Part shown: one piece after another, positions 22,721 to 36,141 of the stretch | Layout: every line of letters starts with the position of its first letter | Numbering within the stretch: the first letter of the stretch is position 1 | Assembly: GCA_036874045.1 (NCBI GenBank) | Contig: CM072335.1 | Span: 18,917,501 to 18,981,500 of the forward strand | DNA length: 64,000 nt | DNA from: Cymodocea nodosa | Lineage: Eukaryota; Streptophyta; Magnoliopsida; Alismatales; Cymodoceaceae | Direction: 5' to 3' | The notes under the pieces: model-generated | Told to the model about the DNA's origin: nothing | Database searches by the model: none | What the model saw: the letters and a program-made list of their open reading frames with translations, nothing else | Translations under genes and position numbers: made by a program

Positions 22721-25700
22721 AAAACATGAAAATATTTTCGAATATGAACCTAAGTTATCTGAAAATAAAAGTACTTTCAAATATAAGTCTAAATTATCTG
22801 AAATCAAATGTACCCTTAGATATGAGTTTCAATTATTTGAAATAAAAAATATTCCTAAATATGGGTCTAAATTATTTAAAAATGTCAATTGCTCTGCACG
22901 AACTTGTTTTCATATTATTTCATTATAATTTTGAATTGTACATCTTTATATACATTTTTATATGAACAATGAAATTACGTATTTCTATATTACCTGTACT
23001 TATGCAATTGATATGATACAAATGAAACATCCTTTTTTGAAAATGTAAAGTATAGAATCAATATTTGTAACTTATAAAAAACTTGTGTAAAACATTAGGA
23101 AGGCAAGTAGTTGCACGTTAAGAAATATGCTTTTAGACATCGAATGCATGAATAATTAGTTGATTTTACAAGTATGGAACACATTCTACCCTACTTTGAA
23201 TATCAACATCTTACTCATTTTTAAATATTGACCAAAAAATGAAGGTAGGTCCACTCATTCTGGAACATTTTATGGAAATTTGAAGAAAGAAAAGGATAAG
23301 TTTGTTTGTTCTAGGAGTACCATTCCTATTAAATGAAACTACGATATCACAAATATTGGAACTTAGACATAGAGGAGTAGATATAACCATGTCCTTGCAT
23401 GATTTAGAATAAGAAGTATCTGAAATAAATAATGTCATAAGCAAAGACAAACATTATAGAAAACATCTAGATTATTGAAATCATAACTCGCATTATTTCT
23501 ATAGACATCTTTTAAAAGAAAGGTCATAATGAAAAAGTTGAGCCAAAACACATACAAGGCTACTTGTGTGATTGTGAAAAACATAGAAGTGAACGAGGCA
23601 AGAGTCTTCTATTACAATATGGAAAGAGTAAAATCAAATTATTTTATGAAAGGTCTATCACACACATTTTGCATGCATTGGAAATAGACCTAAGATCTTA
23701 ATAGAGTTGCATTCCAAACCTAGCACATCGAAATCTATTTTACAATCTACTAACATCATTGAAAATCAAGTGGAAATGGGTGAAGATTAGGAACAAGCTA
23801 TTGTCTTTGATCGATTGTTTTTCTTGTAAACCAAATTTGTTTCCAATTTTACTTATTTAAAAAACTCACTCACCAAGTAGTGGTGAGGAATTGTAATATG
23901 GTTGCTTTGCAAGTGGATTTAGGGTTGAGATGTAAACAACAAACACTTGTGAAAATTAAAGTTATTGTCTTGATTGATCGTAAGGGTTTGGTGTAAATCT
24001 CAAATACTAGGAAATAGTGGAATCTCGAATTGGTACTCGAGGAGTGGATGTAACCTTAGGGTGAACTACTACAAAATTCTCTATCTTTGATTTATAGTTG
24101 CTTGCCATTGTAATTAAAATTGAATTTTTGATTCAAAATTTTTAATAGCTCCCTCTTTACCCCTCTTCTCATTTGCAATCTTACACATTTTACTCTATTT
24201 TGTTTACTTTAGACTAACTTAGGTCACATACACATACCATGATTAGATCACATATAGAAGAACTTGGAACATTTCTCTTCACACTTCCATGTAAATGAGA
24301 AATAATTACATGACTTCTCCATCCTATATCTAGCCTTTTTGGTCTTACCTCATCATCTTTCTTTTTGCTGTTACCTTAGATCATCTTGTATGGGCTCATT
24401 CATCTCATTTTTTCATTTATTTTACACTTAGGTCTACACTTGACACTCATTTAATTCTAAAATAAGATGCCAACACTTATAAACACTTAGCAATTCTAGC
24501 AACTTAATAAAGACAATTGAGAGAAGAGATCAATTAATTCAGGCATATGAGATGCTTAGCACCTTCTCCATGCATATCTAGAACATTTGCTTAGACTTTA
24601 AGTTTTTCTAGTTTATCATTAAATTAGACTAGATAGCGACTTAAATTCTTCTCCTCTTTTCTCATCCCTTTCACAAAAGAGAGAATAAGTAATAGTAAGG
24701 TCTACACTTCATAAAAATAACATTACATTAGGTTTAACAGAGTTGGTCAAGACAATAGAGGCTTGTGCTAAACCTTAAGTTAGTATAGTTGGTTGAAGTG
24801 TTTGACCTTAAACACATAGAGAGGGTTGAGTGTTGAGCTTGAGAAAAGCATTAGATGTAAAGGTTAGATTTTGAACTTATAAAAACATCGAAATTAGTGA
24901 AAAGCATAAGTTCTTAAGCTTGGAAACTTGTGGAGAAGGCATACCTAGTCTAGGGAACCATTATAAAAATTTGTTATATTCTCTTTGTAGTTTGATTTTG
25001 ATTCTTTATTATTTATTTACTTGTATATTGATTTCTATATTAAAATTTTTGTATAGAAAGTATTTAATCTATTTGATTTTACTAAAATATTTTTAAATTA
25101 ATTAAACTTCACTATTCATCTCTTTGTTGTGAAGCAAATCAATTCTAATAGAAAACAAGTCTCATAGTTGAGAAGAGTACTCAAATGACAAAGAAGTTTT
25201 GAGAGAACTCTTTGTGATTGTTATTAAGATTTGGTATTATCAAAAAGAAAAGATTGTTGGAGAATACTACTTCAAGTTTTAATCATGACAAACTAAATAT
25301 CATAGCATGTAGGTACTTCAAAAGGTATTGTGGTACGAAGAAAATAAATTGAAGATCATCAAGTTGGACCTTCAAGATATAAATCTTTTAAAAGAACTTG
25401 TAAAATTTTATAGCTCTTACACATCAATAAAGCTAGGTCTTCTATCCTTAGAGGACTTAGAAAAATTGTTAAGTAATCCTTAAGATATATAGCAGTTGGA
25501 ACATCATTTAAGTATTTTGGTTATGTATCTATTATATTGTAAAAGAAAATTGATTTACCATGTACTAAACCACAAAATAGGACCATCGAAAACTTGCAAC
25601 TTATTAAGAAAAACTTAGACAAATAGTAAAAAAATCTTAAAGTGTATCGTTGGGCCTCCATAGGGACTATTGGATATTCATCTCAATTGAGAATACCTTA

Positions 25701-26182
25701 CTTAGAATAATCATCTCTATGGTTGAAATAGGCTACTAGTCATAGGTGGTATTTTGTTAGCACAACACTTTGTGAGTGGACCATTAGTAACTACTTATTG
25801 AAAGATCATTCTTAGGATTTGCTATCGTTTGAAGTGTCTATACTTGGTGATCAGATCACCATTTATTGAACTTTTAAGGATAAAGTTTTTGTTGTTTGGA
25901 TCAAATCATCAAGCACACAAATCAAATAGCCTTTCACCTATTCTAAGTGTTCAATGAATCATCTCATATAGTTAAACCATCAAGAATAAAATTTGGACCT
26001 TTGTCTCTAGATTACCTGATAGCAAGACCTTATCTTTTGAGTAGGTTAATGATTTTGATATTAGACAATCATTTTTAAGACAATAGACTTTAGGAAATAA
26101 CAATTACTTGTTTCCCATTCCAAATCTTGTAGAAATATGGTGATATTAATCCCCTTGTTTCTATACCCTAATATGTTTGATA
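22721..26182. other. Decayed intergenic DNA
   Basis: No intact frame. At about 23990-24075 the wording GAGTGGATGTAACCTTAGGG and ACTACTACAAAATTC resembles the end of a plant copia-type LTR. At about 25260-25310 a sequence resembling the start of another plant LTR is seen. Both are too decayed for a firm call. Confidence 0.35.
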
Positions 26183-26476
26183 TGTTGTAATTGGTCAAAA
26201 AGACCAAGTTTCGATTCAAGTTCAAAAGTTGAATTTGAAATTTGATTTTTGATGGTTACCAAAAATTGGGGGTAGAGATGGTGAAGGTAATCAATCCTCC
26301 CATACCTATAAATAGTGGTGATATGAGGGGTTTGATACATCAATCAAAATACAAATTGATCACTTGGAATCGATCTACCATCAAAGCCTCAATCCACTAT
26401 ACATTCTCACCAGAGTCCACTGATCCTTCATAATGTGTCACCTTCATCACTTTTTGTCCTCTCACTCATACTTACA
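26183..26476 (+). repeat. Copia 5' LTR (294 bp)
   Basis: It starts TGTTGTAATTGGTC, ends CTTACA and is followed by the primer site. It aligns with the 3' LTR from TGTTGTAATTAGTC to about ACAAATTGATCA (26360). Downstream of that the two are unrelated. Confidence 0.7.
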
Positions 26477-26477
26477 A

Positions 26478-26489
26478 TGGTATCAGAGC
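26478..26489 (+). other. tRNA-iMet primer-binding site
   Basis: TGGTATCAGAGC, the classic primer site of plant Ty1/copia elements, two bases behind the LTR. Confidence 0.9.
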
Positions 26490-26607
26490 TTGTTCAAGCC
26501 CTTATCACCACACATGTCCCTCAGTCACACCATACCACTCACTTCGCTAGATGGTTGATAGCTTGCTGAATAGTCCATCACCTTCCTTTGTACATGTGCT
26601 ATCGCTT

Positions 26608-29600
26608 TGTTTGGTAAGAAGTAAATCTTCTTTTGTTCAATTACTTTTTAAATGTATATTTATAAATTCTCCTAAAATTAAACAAACAATTTTCACAAAT
26701 TAGGTATTAAGTCTAATTTGTTTTTAACAACAAGTGCATAGTGTCTATTGTATTTGTGTGCAAGTATAGGTTAATCTCATTGTTTGATTACCTAGCACGA
26801 CACTAGAAAACTTATTTAGATCTCCAACAACGCACCAAAAAAACTATGATTTGTTAACTTCTGTTTTTACTTAGTTAGTTTATCTTTATGCCTATTCTTT
26901 TTCTTTTAGAAGTAAACAAACAACCTTTAATACAAATTAGATATTAATTCTAATTTGTACTTTAACTGCAAGTGCATAGTGTTTATTGTATTAGTGTGCA
27001 AGTACAGGTCGATCCCACAGGAAATTACTTAAGAGTTTAGAACTGTCCGTTTGTTAACAATCAAATTTATATCTTCAATAAGCTCTCCGTTGAGTTACAG
27101 TTAACTCAACGGATAAAGTTCGTTGAGTTATGGCTAACTCAACGGACTAACCTCGTGAGCTTAAGTTAACTCCACGAGCTTGTCTTTTCTTTTTAATACT
27201 GCTATTTACAGAGGAATTTGGCCAACCATTGAGCGATTCCACAGATTGTAAATAACATCAATTAATCTCTTTAATGTTAGTAAACACTAGATTTATCATT
27301 AAGCATACTAACATTCAGATAATTCACACAGTAACCATTAAAATCTTTAAGTCTTTTGAACGAATCAATTTTAGTAAACTGTAAAACTAAAACAAATATA
27401 AATCAATCACAACACTAACAAAGATAACATTAATCACGATACAACACTCAAATACAAAATACAAACACAGATAAGTTGTTTTTGGTATTTTTGTTTTAAT
27501 ATGAACATGGAAATTGGCGAAAGGTGAAATGTTAAGTAATCTCAATCGATAGTAAATACTTCCGTCACTACATACGACGCGATTACACCACTAAAAATTT
27601 AACCACTTACAATTCTATCTCCTCTCCCTATAGAATCGCGAGTCTAGAATTGCAAGATAATCTCTTCAGCATACAGGCATCAACCCGAAGTCAAGGTTAG
27701 AAGCTTTACGATCTCCTGAGATATGAGTCGGCGCTTGGTGAAAATAGCTTCCCTTCCCGCGACATGATCACTCCTCATAGTGGTTGTCAGGCACTATGTT
27801 TGGCTCGGAATCGACCTGACATCAAGAAAGTATTCTCATAGACCTCCGATGGTTGGTGATTGTGGTAGTGGTAACGATGGTTGGTGTGGTACTTTGGAGA
27901 ATTGCCGATACTACCTGTAGAAAGCTCGATGCTCCTCCTCTGTACACACTGGTCATCCATCGATCACACACACCCACTTTACTTCTTTTTCTTCTTTTCT
28001 TTTATATTTCTTCAGTGGTAATTGCTTCTGCTTGAATGGTCGGTTAGATTTCCTTCATTCATATCAACGGCGATGCTTTCTTCTCTTTGTGCGATACGTG
28101 CAATCGTGGTTTTTCTTCCAACTGTCTTGTTTCTACAACCGCTACAGTGCCATATTAGAAAATAAATAGTCTGTGGAGTTATAGATAACTCAACGGACTT
28201 TCTTCGTTGATTTAACTATAAAACACGTGCATAAATTTAACTATCCGATGCTTAGGTGCATTTTGGATACTTACAAACTTAACTATCTGATGCCTAGATG
28301 CATTTTGGATAGTTACAAAATAACTCACTGATATATAACTTAAGTAAATCTACCAGATCTCGACACGTGTCAGTAGTAGTTTAATAATAAAATACACATT
28401 TCGGAGAGTTACAAGTCTAACTATCCAATGCTTAGATACATTTCGGATAGTTACAGATAACTCACTAAAAATTCACTTAAGTCATGCATTATGGTTTCGA
28501 CACGTATACTTTAGGAAATAATAAACTATTCTTTCAAAACATAACTACTCGACAATTTAAACATAACTATCCGATACATGTTCGGTTTGTTAAACATAAC
28601 TGTCCGAAATATCAGAAAATTTGGATACTTAAGAATTTCACAGCCTGCAACTTACCGACAGTTCAGAAATGTACTAAATTGACATTAATTCCTCAAAATT
28701 AAGCAGATTCTTTAATTAAAGCATATAACAGTGCAATTATAACATAATGGCTTAATTCTCATATGATAAGCTAAATATTATGCAATTAACCATCATTTAA
28801 CCATTAATAATATGCATTTTTTCATTCTAAACACCCACAGAGATTGAGTAAGAATTATATACTATTTTAATTTTTATAACTAAAGTTTCAAGTGTGTTAA
28901 ATTACTCACTCCATTGACTTACTATTAACTTAACAGACTTAGTTCATGGAGTTATAGTTAACTCAACGAACTATCTTCGTGGACTTAAATTAACTCCATG
29001 AGCCTCACTAATAAATTCCAATTAAGATTTGCTATTCACAAAGGAATTCGACTAACTATTGGGTGGTTCTACAGAATGTAAATAACATCAATTAAACTTT
29101 TAATGTTAGTTAATACAGTGTTTATCATTAATCAACACTAATATTCAGATATTTCAAACAGTAATCATTCAAATTTTTGGGTATTCTATATGAATCAATT
29201 TCAGTAATCAATAAAGCTATTTTCTATTTTCTAAATCAAATAAATACGAAACATTCACAATACTAACAATGATAATATTAATCACGATACAAAATAAACA
29301 ATACAATACATAAATGCTAACTATAAACACAGATAATTAGTTTGTTTTTGGTATTTTTGTTTTGATATGTTCCTGAAGATGAATGAAAGGTGGAATGTAG
29401 AAATTCTCTATTAACAATAAAAACTTTCGTCACTACATGTGATACAATTACACCACTGAAAACTTAATCACTTACAGTCACACCTCCTCTCCCTATAGAA
29501 TCATGAACTAAGACTTGTAAATTGATCTCCTTTTCAATATATTGGCATCAGCCCAAAACCAAAGCTAGAAGCTTTATGATCTCTTAAGATATGAGTTAGT

Positions 29601-30774
29601 GCTTGGTGAAAATGACTTCTCTTCCTGTGACGCGATCCCTCCTCACAGTGGTTGTCAGTCATCATATTTGGCTCGGAATCAACCTGATATCTGGAAAGTA
29701 TCCTCATAGACCTCCAATGTTTAGTGATTATAGTAGTGTTGTGGAGCTTTAGGGAACTTTCGACGCTTCTTGTAGTTAGCGCGGTCCTTCACCCTACATT
29801 TTTCTCTTCTTTTTTATATTTTTTCCAGTAGTATCTACTTCTACCTAAATGATCGATTGTATTTTCTTCATTCATATTAATGATATTGATTTCTTCTTCA
29901 TTCCGTAATTTAAATCCTACGTGATACGTGCAATCGTGGTTTTCCTTTGAATTTTCTGTATCTATAACTGCTCATAGTGTCATATTAAAAAATAGTTGGT
30001 CCGTGGAGTTAATGTAACTCAACGGACTTGATATATAATATATCACGTGAAATAAAGAAATAACTTATAAGCGTATAATACTAACTTAACACGTTACCTT
30101 AGTATGTAAACAAGTAACTCAATGCATATAGTTATGCTAACTTAACGAGTTAAACATGTGCAACTCATGTGATATAATAAAGCATTTAAATTTAACACAT
30201 GCATAATGATAACTTTACGAGGGTTCAGAATCTTAGCTTTATAAGTTTACAAGGATCCATAAACTTAACTAAAAACTTTACGAAGGTTCATAAACTTACA
30301 CGAGTAACTTTACGAATTTGCATGTATTAATTTTTTCACTTTTAAACTTGTAAAAGGGTATTTCAGATACTTTGAAAACATAACTATCTAATGCTTAAAC
30401 ACATTTCGGATATTTAGCCTCTAACCTTCTGAAAAATAACTTAAGTCATGTATTAATGTTTCAACATGTTTCCTTCTTGAAATAATAATAAAGTACTCTT
30501 TAAGCATTCAAAACACAACTGTCCGGTATATAAAATATAACTCTTCAAAATAATAGACATTTCAGATACTTAAGAATTAAAAAGCCTATAACTCACTGAC
30601 AATTCACAAATATACTTAATTAACGCTAATTCCTTGGAATTATGCACATTTTGTAATTAAGGCATATAATCATGCAATTATAATATAATAGCTTAATTCT
30701 TATATGATAAATTAAATATTATGCAATTCATCATTATTTAACCATTAATACTATGCACTTTTTTATTCTAAACA
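26608..30774 (-). repeat. Athila solo LTR (A) in the copia leader, itself carrying LTR B
   Basis: The target duplication CGCTT is perfect (26603-26607 and 30775-30779). The LTR begins TGTTTGGTAAG and ends ATTCTAAACA. After removing the nested LTR B it is about 2.1 kb. The triple hairpin (about 28905-29005) and a late block (30055-30200) match the older Athila LTR subfamily of copy 2. Confidence 0.85.
26781..28833 (-). repeat. Athila LTR insertion (B) with embedded primer-site copy
   Basis: It is nested in LTR A. Flanks are CTCAT (26776-26780) and CCCAC (28834-28838), which differ by two C/T changes and fit a 5-bp target duplication. It reads TG..., a 40-bp LTR-end piece (CACTAGAAAACTT), a decayed primer-site complement TCTCCAACAACGCACCA (26821-26837), then an LTR body from about 26850. 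Same architecture as insertion C at 14080. The U3 has tandem hairpins with TAACTATCCGATGC at 28235-28312. Confidence 0.75.
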
Positions 30775-31361
30775 CGCTTCCACCCATGCATCATTGCTTG
30801 CACGTCTTCGCTCGATAGTGTGTGTCTCCTCTCACTTGTAATTCACAATCTCCACCATTTTGTGAGCTCCACTTGCCCTAGCTGTTGTGACTCTACTTTG
30901 CATTATCACCTTCCTTTGCTCGAGCTTTGCCATTGCCACCCCCTTCTACGCAACTCTTCGATCATCCACCCGAAAAAAGAGCAATCATTTAGGGATTTAA
31001 ACCCCTCCCCTCTTTTTGATATCGTGTTATATTATAATATAATATATTATGTTGGAAAAAAAATACATGTAATTTCTTTTAATTGTTAATTCTGTTTGTC
31101 ATTATTTTAATTACATGTTTAGAAATTGCACGCTATAATTTGTTAGATTAAATCTTTGTGTTTTGAATTAAATCTTTTGAAAATTTGAAATTCAAATTTT
31201 TAGAATTGGTTTTTGAAAAGTTTTGAAAATTTAAATTTGAATTTGGAAATTTGAAATTTAAATTTGGAAATTTTTGAAAATTACATATTTTCTAGAATTA
31301 GTTTTCTCTTAAATATAATTATTTGAAATAGGAAATTGATTTCAATTGTAGATAAAAAAAT
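30775..31361 (+). other. Copia leader downstream of the insertion
   Basis: The noncoding leader resumes after the CGCTT duplication. It ends in AT-rich palindromic sequence (TATTATAATATAATATATTA near 31030) and repeated GAAATTTGAAATT words (31190-31275) before the gag start. Confidence 0.5.
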
Positions 31362-31980
31362 GGCTACCAAAATGTTTACAACTAAGTTGGCAAGAATAGA
31401 TAAATTAAATGGGGTGAATTATGAGATGTGATATTGAAAGATTAAAAATGCTTTAGAATTTGATAATATAGAACATGTTGAAACTAGTCCTCTAGAATTA
31501 GTTGATAATGCTTCTATAGTGGAAATTAAAAAGTTGAAAAATAGAAGATAAAAAGACAAAAAATCTTATAATTATATAGGATAGTTTGGTTAAATGTTTT
31601 GAACATTACACTACTTTTACTTTATGGAATACTTTGAAGGAGAAATATGATAAAACAACTGAAATGAATACTCAACTACTCTTTCAAAAGTATAACTCTT
31701 GCAAGATATTAGAGGAACAAAGTGTGGTGGAATATGTAAACAATATGATAGTGATGGCAAAGGACTTAGGCTACTATAGGAGCTCTTATACCTAAAAAGT
31801 TGTAGATATAACTATATTAAATAGTTTACCATATAGCTATAATATAGTTACCACATCTCTTAGGTCCACCTCACTTCAATTGTTTGAATTGCCAACTAAG
31901 TTGGGAACTAAACAGGAAATAATGATTAGTTGGAGGCAACATGAATCCAATCCAGAAGAAGCCAATGTCATATTTTAAAA
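31362..31980 (+). pseudogene. Copia gag
   Basis: It starts MATKMFTTKLARIDKLNGVN and has stops from TGG codons (e.g. position 31428). The open part 31586-31795 carries TLWNTLKEKYDKTTEMNTQL and EEQSVVEYVNNM, wording typical of the copia-type gag (UBN2-like) domain. It ends near 31975 without a zinc knuckle and runs directly into the pre-RT linker. Confidence 0.75.
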
Positions 31981-32039
31981 GCTTAAATTTCAAAAGGGCA
32001 ATAAAAGGACAAATGAGCCTATAAATGGAATTGATGAAA

Positions 32040-33340
32040 TTAATAGGAATGAAGAAAATAGAGAACTAAATGTACCTATTAGCAACAAGAGGATGAGACA
32101 TCAACTAACATGGATGGATGACTATCATATGTATTCTTGTGAGCTTTCTTGTTTGTTGATAGATATAGAGGAAAATCATGTGGAACCCATGACATATAAG
32201 GATATCATTGAATCTCATGAAAAGGGTTTATGGTTGGATGTCATGAATGATGAGATTAATTCCATGAAAAGGAATCAAGTATGGGAATTGTGTGATTTAC
32301 CTAAAGGAAGGAAAGCTACAAGGTGCAAATGGATATTCTAGAAAAAGTTAAAAGTTGATAGGTCTATTATTGGTAAATATAAGGCTTGTTTAGTTGCTAA
32401 AGGTTGTACACAAATACCGAGAATTGACTTTCATCAAACATTCTCTAGTAGCTAAGTTCGCATCTACAAGAATTATATTAGCTATAGTTGTACATTTAGA
32501 TTTGGAATCACATCAGATGGATGTAAAGACTATATTTCTAAATAGACTTGTAAAAAGAAATCTATATGTCACAACTTGAGAGATTTCAAGTGAAAGGACA
32601 TGAAGAAAAAATATGCAAATTAAAAAGATCAATGTATGGTTTGAATTAAGCATCTAGACAATCATATTACAAGTTTTATGATATAATTGTCAAATTAGGA
32701 TTTGTTTCAAACGTGTTAGATTATTGTATATATGTCAGGAATAACGAGGGTAAATTCATTATATTGTCCTTGTATATGGATGATATTTTACTTGTTGGAA
32801 ATGGCACTAACATGTTGAATGAAACAAAGAAAGAACTTAGTAAAAGATTTGAAATGAAGAACATGAGGGAAGCATCCTATATTCTTGAAATTCAAATCCT
32901 TAAAGATTGGAAATCTAAAATATTGAGTATAAATTATGAAAGATACTTGTGTATGATGCTAAAAAGGTTTGGAATGGACAATTATTTCTCAAACCCTACA
33001 CTTTATGTTTTAAGAAAAAGATTAAGTAAGAACTAATGACTTGGAAAGGAGAAGGAACATTTAAGAGCACCTTATGCTAAAGTGGTTGAAAGTTTGATGT
33101 ATGCTGTAATATGTACTAAACTAGACTTGACATATGTTGTAAGTATTATTAGTAGTTATTAAAGTAATCTCAGAATAAAACATTGGGAAATTGTCAAGAG
33201 AATATTGAAATATATAAAAGAAACTTTACACCACAAATTGACTTATCAAGCGAATGAGCTTGAAGTGATTGTTTATACAAATGTAGATCTAGATTGTAAC
33301 AAAGATGATGAGAAGTCTATTTTAGGATATATATTCATCT
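32040..33340 (+). pseudogene. Copia reverse transcriptase
   Basis: Linker LTWMDDYHMYSC, then EINSMKRNQVWELCDLPKGRKATRCKWIF (stop), KYKACLVAKGCTQ, LDLESHQMDVKTIFLN (first catalytic Asp), frameshifts near 32450 and 32577, and then an open part 32713-33036 with LYMDDILLVGN, the copia form of the YxDD box. At least four stops or frameshifts. Role when active: copying element RNA into cDNA. Confidence 0.85.
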
Positions 33341-33706
33341 TTGGAGGTGTAACTATATTTTGAAGAAGTAAAAAGTAAGGATGCATAGTGAAATACACAA
33401 AAAGTTGAATATGTTGCTTGTAATGTAGTTGCATCACATGTTGTTTGGATTAGGAGATTTGTAAATAATTTAAATCTCAAATTGGTGAATGGTCCAATAT
33501 AGATGTATTGTGATAATCAAGTAGCTATAAACATTATACATAGTGGTGCAAATACAACAAAGAAACAACATATAAATATACATTATCACTACATTCATGA
33601 TATTGTAGGAAAATGGGAAATAAAATTAAGTTATATTCCTATAGAATATATGATTGTTAATCTTTTAAAAAAAGAAATTCCAATAGAAAATACATTAAGT
33701 TTTTGA
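33341..33706 (+). pseudogene. Copia RNase H
   Basis: Broken first half. Then a frame 33503-33706 with YCDNQVAINIIHSG and KKQHINIHYHYIHD, the usual copia RNase H core and end. It terminates about 180 bases before the 3' LTR. Confidence 0.75.
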
Positions 33707-33889
33707 ACTTAATGAAATTAAAGAACATTTCCGTGGATAATGGAAATGAAAAACATTCTCATGAATAGTGGAAGTGGAAAATGGAAAATGTGGCACCTAC
33801 GAATAATGAGAGCAAAATGTAAATATGATACACCTTATTGGATTTAGTATATGGAAGAATATAATTGGTCTTTATGATTAAGTGAGAGA

Positions 33890-34198
33890 TGTTGTAATTA
33901 GTCAAAAAGATAAAGTTCTTATTCAAATTTAAAAGTTGAATTTAAAATTTAATTTCCAATGATAATCGAAAATTAAAAAGGAAGTTAGAAGCAGAGATAG
34001 TAGAGGTAATTGATTCTCTCGTACTTATAAATAGAGGTGATTTAAGAAGGTTTATACATCAATCAAAATACAAATTGATCATCTGAAACCATTGTATTTC
34101 TATATTTGTAATTTACATTTGAGCTTTTGTTTGAATTTCTATGTTATTCCATTTCCATTATCGAGAAGATTGTTTGAAAGATTGATTTTTTCCCAACA
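33890..34198 (+). repeat. Copia 3' LTR (309 bp)
   Basis: TGTTGTAATTAGTC to TTTCCCAACA. A purine-rich AAGTGAGAGA immediately precedes it, as expected for plus-strand priming. The last 120 bp differ from the 5' LTR. Confidence 0.7.
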
Positions 34199-34964
34199 TA
34201 TTATGATCAACTTAGTCGACCAAAGATAATGACATTACATTCATTAATTATAACATACATTAGAATTTGCATGTTGATGTACTTAAAAATTATTATCATT
34301 ATTGAAAAAAAAAACGTACCCCACGCTAACTAACATATATCGTCGAAAAAGATCATAAGATCTTGACCTTCCAACGAATCCTTTTTTTTATAGCGGTAGC
34401 GCTGTTGTTTGAAAAAATATATGAAAGCATGGAAAATGGTAGGACACTGCTTACGACCACATTCACAAGGAAATAATTTACGTTTGTGTTTAAATCTTAT
34501 CATCTAAATATTCGTTGGAATTGATGATGAAAATCAAAAAAATGTTGACAGCCATTAGAATTGACGTTATCTTAATTTGACGATACGTAACTTTTTCTTA
34601 AAATATAAGAAGGATGTGGTACTAAACTTGCGAACTTCATACCAACTGAACCACCCGTGGAAAGGAATGAAAGGAAGAAAGAAAGAAGGAGAAGACGGGT
34701 CGGCATATTCCTTGCGCGTTCCATGTTCACACATGTGAGATTGATATTTCTCTCCTTCCTCCACCCGTGAGGCTCATCTTGAGCCGACGAATCCTGCGAT
34801 AATAACCCATCACATCTTCCCTCCCTCCACCTTCCTCAATATTATATATACACATATTATCTGTAAAGAGCGGGGGGAGTAGTGAAGCGTGTGGGACGCA
34901 CCGACCGGAAAGCTCTTGGGTCTTTGTGTGGTGTGGAGAAAGCGAGCTTCGACCGACACCCGCC

Positions 34965-34968
<4 letters not shown>

Positions 34969-35005
<37 letters not shown>
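34969..35005. repeat. (CT)n microsatellite
   Basis: About 18 CT units, in a likely 5' UTR or promoter setting. Confidence 0.9.
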
Positions 35006-35007
<2 letters not shown>

Positions 35008-35825
35008 CTTGATTTAATCAAGAAATCGCTAAATCGTTTTCTCTCGGTAACGCACACGCTCTCGACTCCCATGCATGCATGTTAAAAAAGAAAACCACGT
35101 TTATCATATGTACGTGTGGATGCACCCAAGCGACGACTTGGTTCTGATATTTCAGAGGTCAGAAAAGCTCTGCACCGAAAGAGTCCCTAGAATTGATGCG
35201 TGCATGACAAGAGGGTTCATGGATGGGACCCAACTTCTTGATTTGAAAAAATTCTTTGAGATATATCGAGGAGATTTTGGCGGAGTCGTGTTCAAAAATG
35301 CTACTGCTATTTTAATAATGGCATAAATGTGTAATTTCTGAGTCAATAATTGTCTGCTACCGTAAATCTTCTCCATTCATTCTCTCTCTCTCTCTCTCTT
35401 ATGCCTCCAATTCCCTTCCCTACCCGTCAAATATACGCGATTGCACGTGCACCGATGAAGTGGAAATGATTAGTTGTAAACAAAAATAATTGAAATTTTT
35501 TTCCCACATACTTGATGTCGCGTCCTTTTTTGTTAATATCTGATATTACGGAGGTTAAAATCCAATCCAACCTTTTTCAAAAAGATTGAATCCAAGAATT
35601 AATGTTATTGAAAGACTGTACAGGAAAGGTTTACATTTTTAAACAGGAAAAGAAGAATCACGATAGAGGAATAAATAGAAGAAGAAAAAAACAAGTTTTA
35701 GTATATTTTAAAAGTTGAAAATGGGAAGATTGCCAGATGCGCTCCTGCTCAAATAAGAATACGCGGTGGTCACACGCGCAAATTCCAAAAATATCAATCA
35801 ACAGCACAAGGCGTCGTCGTTTCAG

Positions 35826-35844
35826 CCCCCCCCCCCCCCCCCCC
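35826..35844. repeat. Homopolymer of 19 C
   Basis: Uninterrupted C run in the presumed PP2C 5' UTR. The length may be a sequencing or assembly estimate. Confidence 0.85.
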
Positions 35845-36141
35845 ACGCCAGAGCTTTGCTGCCACAGTGACGTCCGCAAGTCCACAGCCCACCATTTCCC
35901 CCTCCCTTTTCCGAAAACAAGAAATAAAAAAGCTGCATTCCGCGGAACACCCACCACCACACTCCACAGCCACGCCTCCTTCCAGCCTCTGCAGGTAAAG
36001 AAAAATCCCGACCTCTTCCATCCCACCCCCTCTCCCCTGCATCTAATCCTTTACTTCTCACGGCACAAGAAGAAAGAAAGGGAAGGGAAGGGAAGGCACA
36101 CGACGCCAGCAAAAAGGCTGCTTGGTTTGTGGGCTGAGCTC

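Larger units (their letters stand above)
26183..34198 (+). mobile_element. Ty1/copia retrotransposon, deleted and split by nested Athila LTRs
   Basis: Plus-strand element with 5' LTR (26183-26476), tRNA-Met primer site, leader, an Athila LTR insertion (26608-30774), gag (about 31362-31975), reverse transcriptase, RNase H and 3' LTR (33890-34198). The zinc knuckle, protease and integrase are missing between gag and RT. No matching target duplication is seen (TGATA left, TATTA right), and the two LTRs agree only in their first ~190 bp. Confidence 0.8.
34199..36141. other. Upstream region of the PP2C gene
   Basis: No clear coding frame. It holds a TATATATA-type motif at about 34845 followed by GC-rich sequence, a CT tract at 34969-35005, another at 35381-35399, and a run of 19 C at 35826-35844. 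These look like promoter and 5' UTR sequence. CTGCAG followed by GTAAAG at 35990-36001 could be a 5' UTR splice donor. The short frames over the CT tracts are Leu/Ser or Arg/Glu repeats and not credible genes. Confidence 0.45.

Noticed and set aside
34857..35085. Arg-Glu and Ser-Leu repeat frames over the CT tract
   Set aside because: Same reason; low complexity and open in both directions.
35658..36112. Several frames in the PP2C 5' region (up to 171 codons)
   Set aside because: They overlap each other on both strands, contain poly-Pro or poly-Gly from the C run, and have no known domain. The real PP2C start is 36142.
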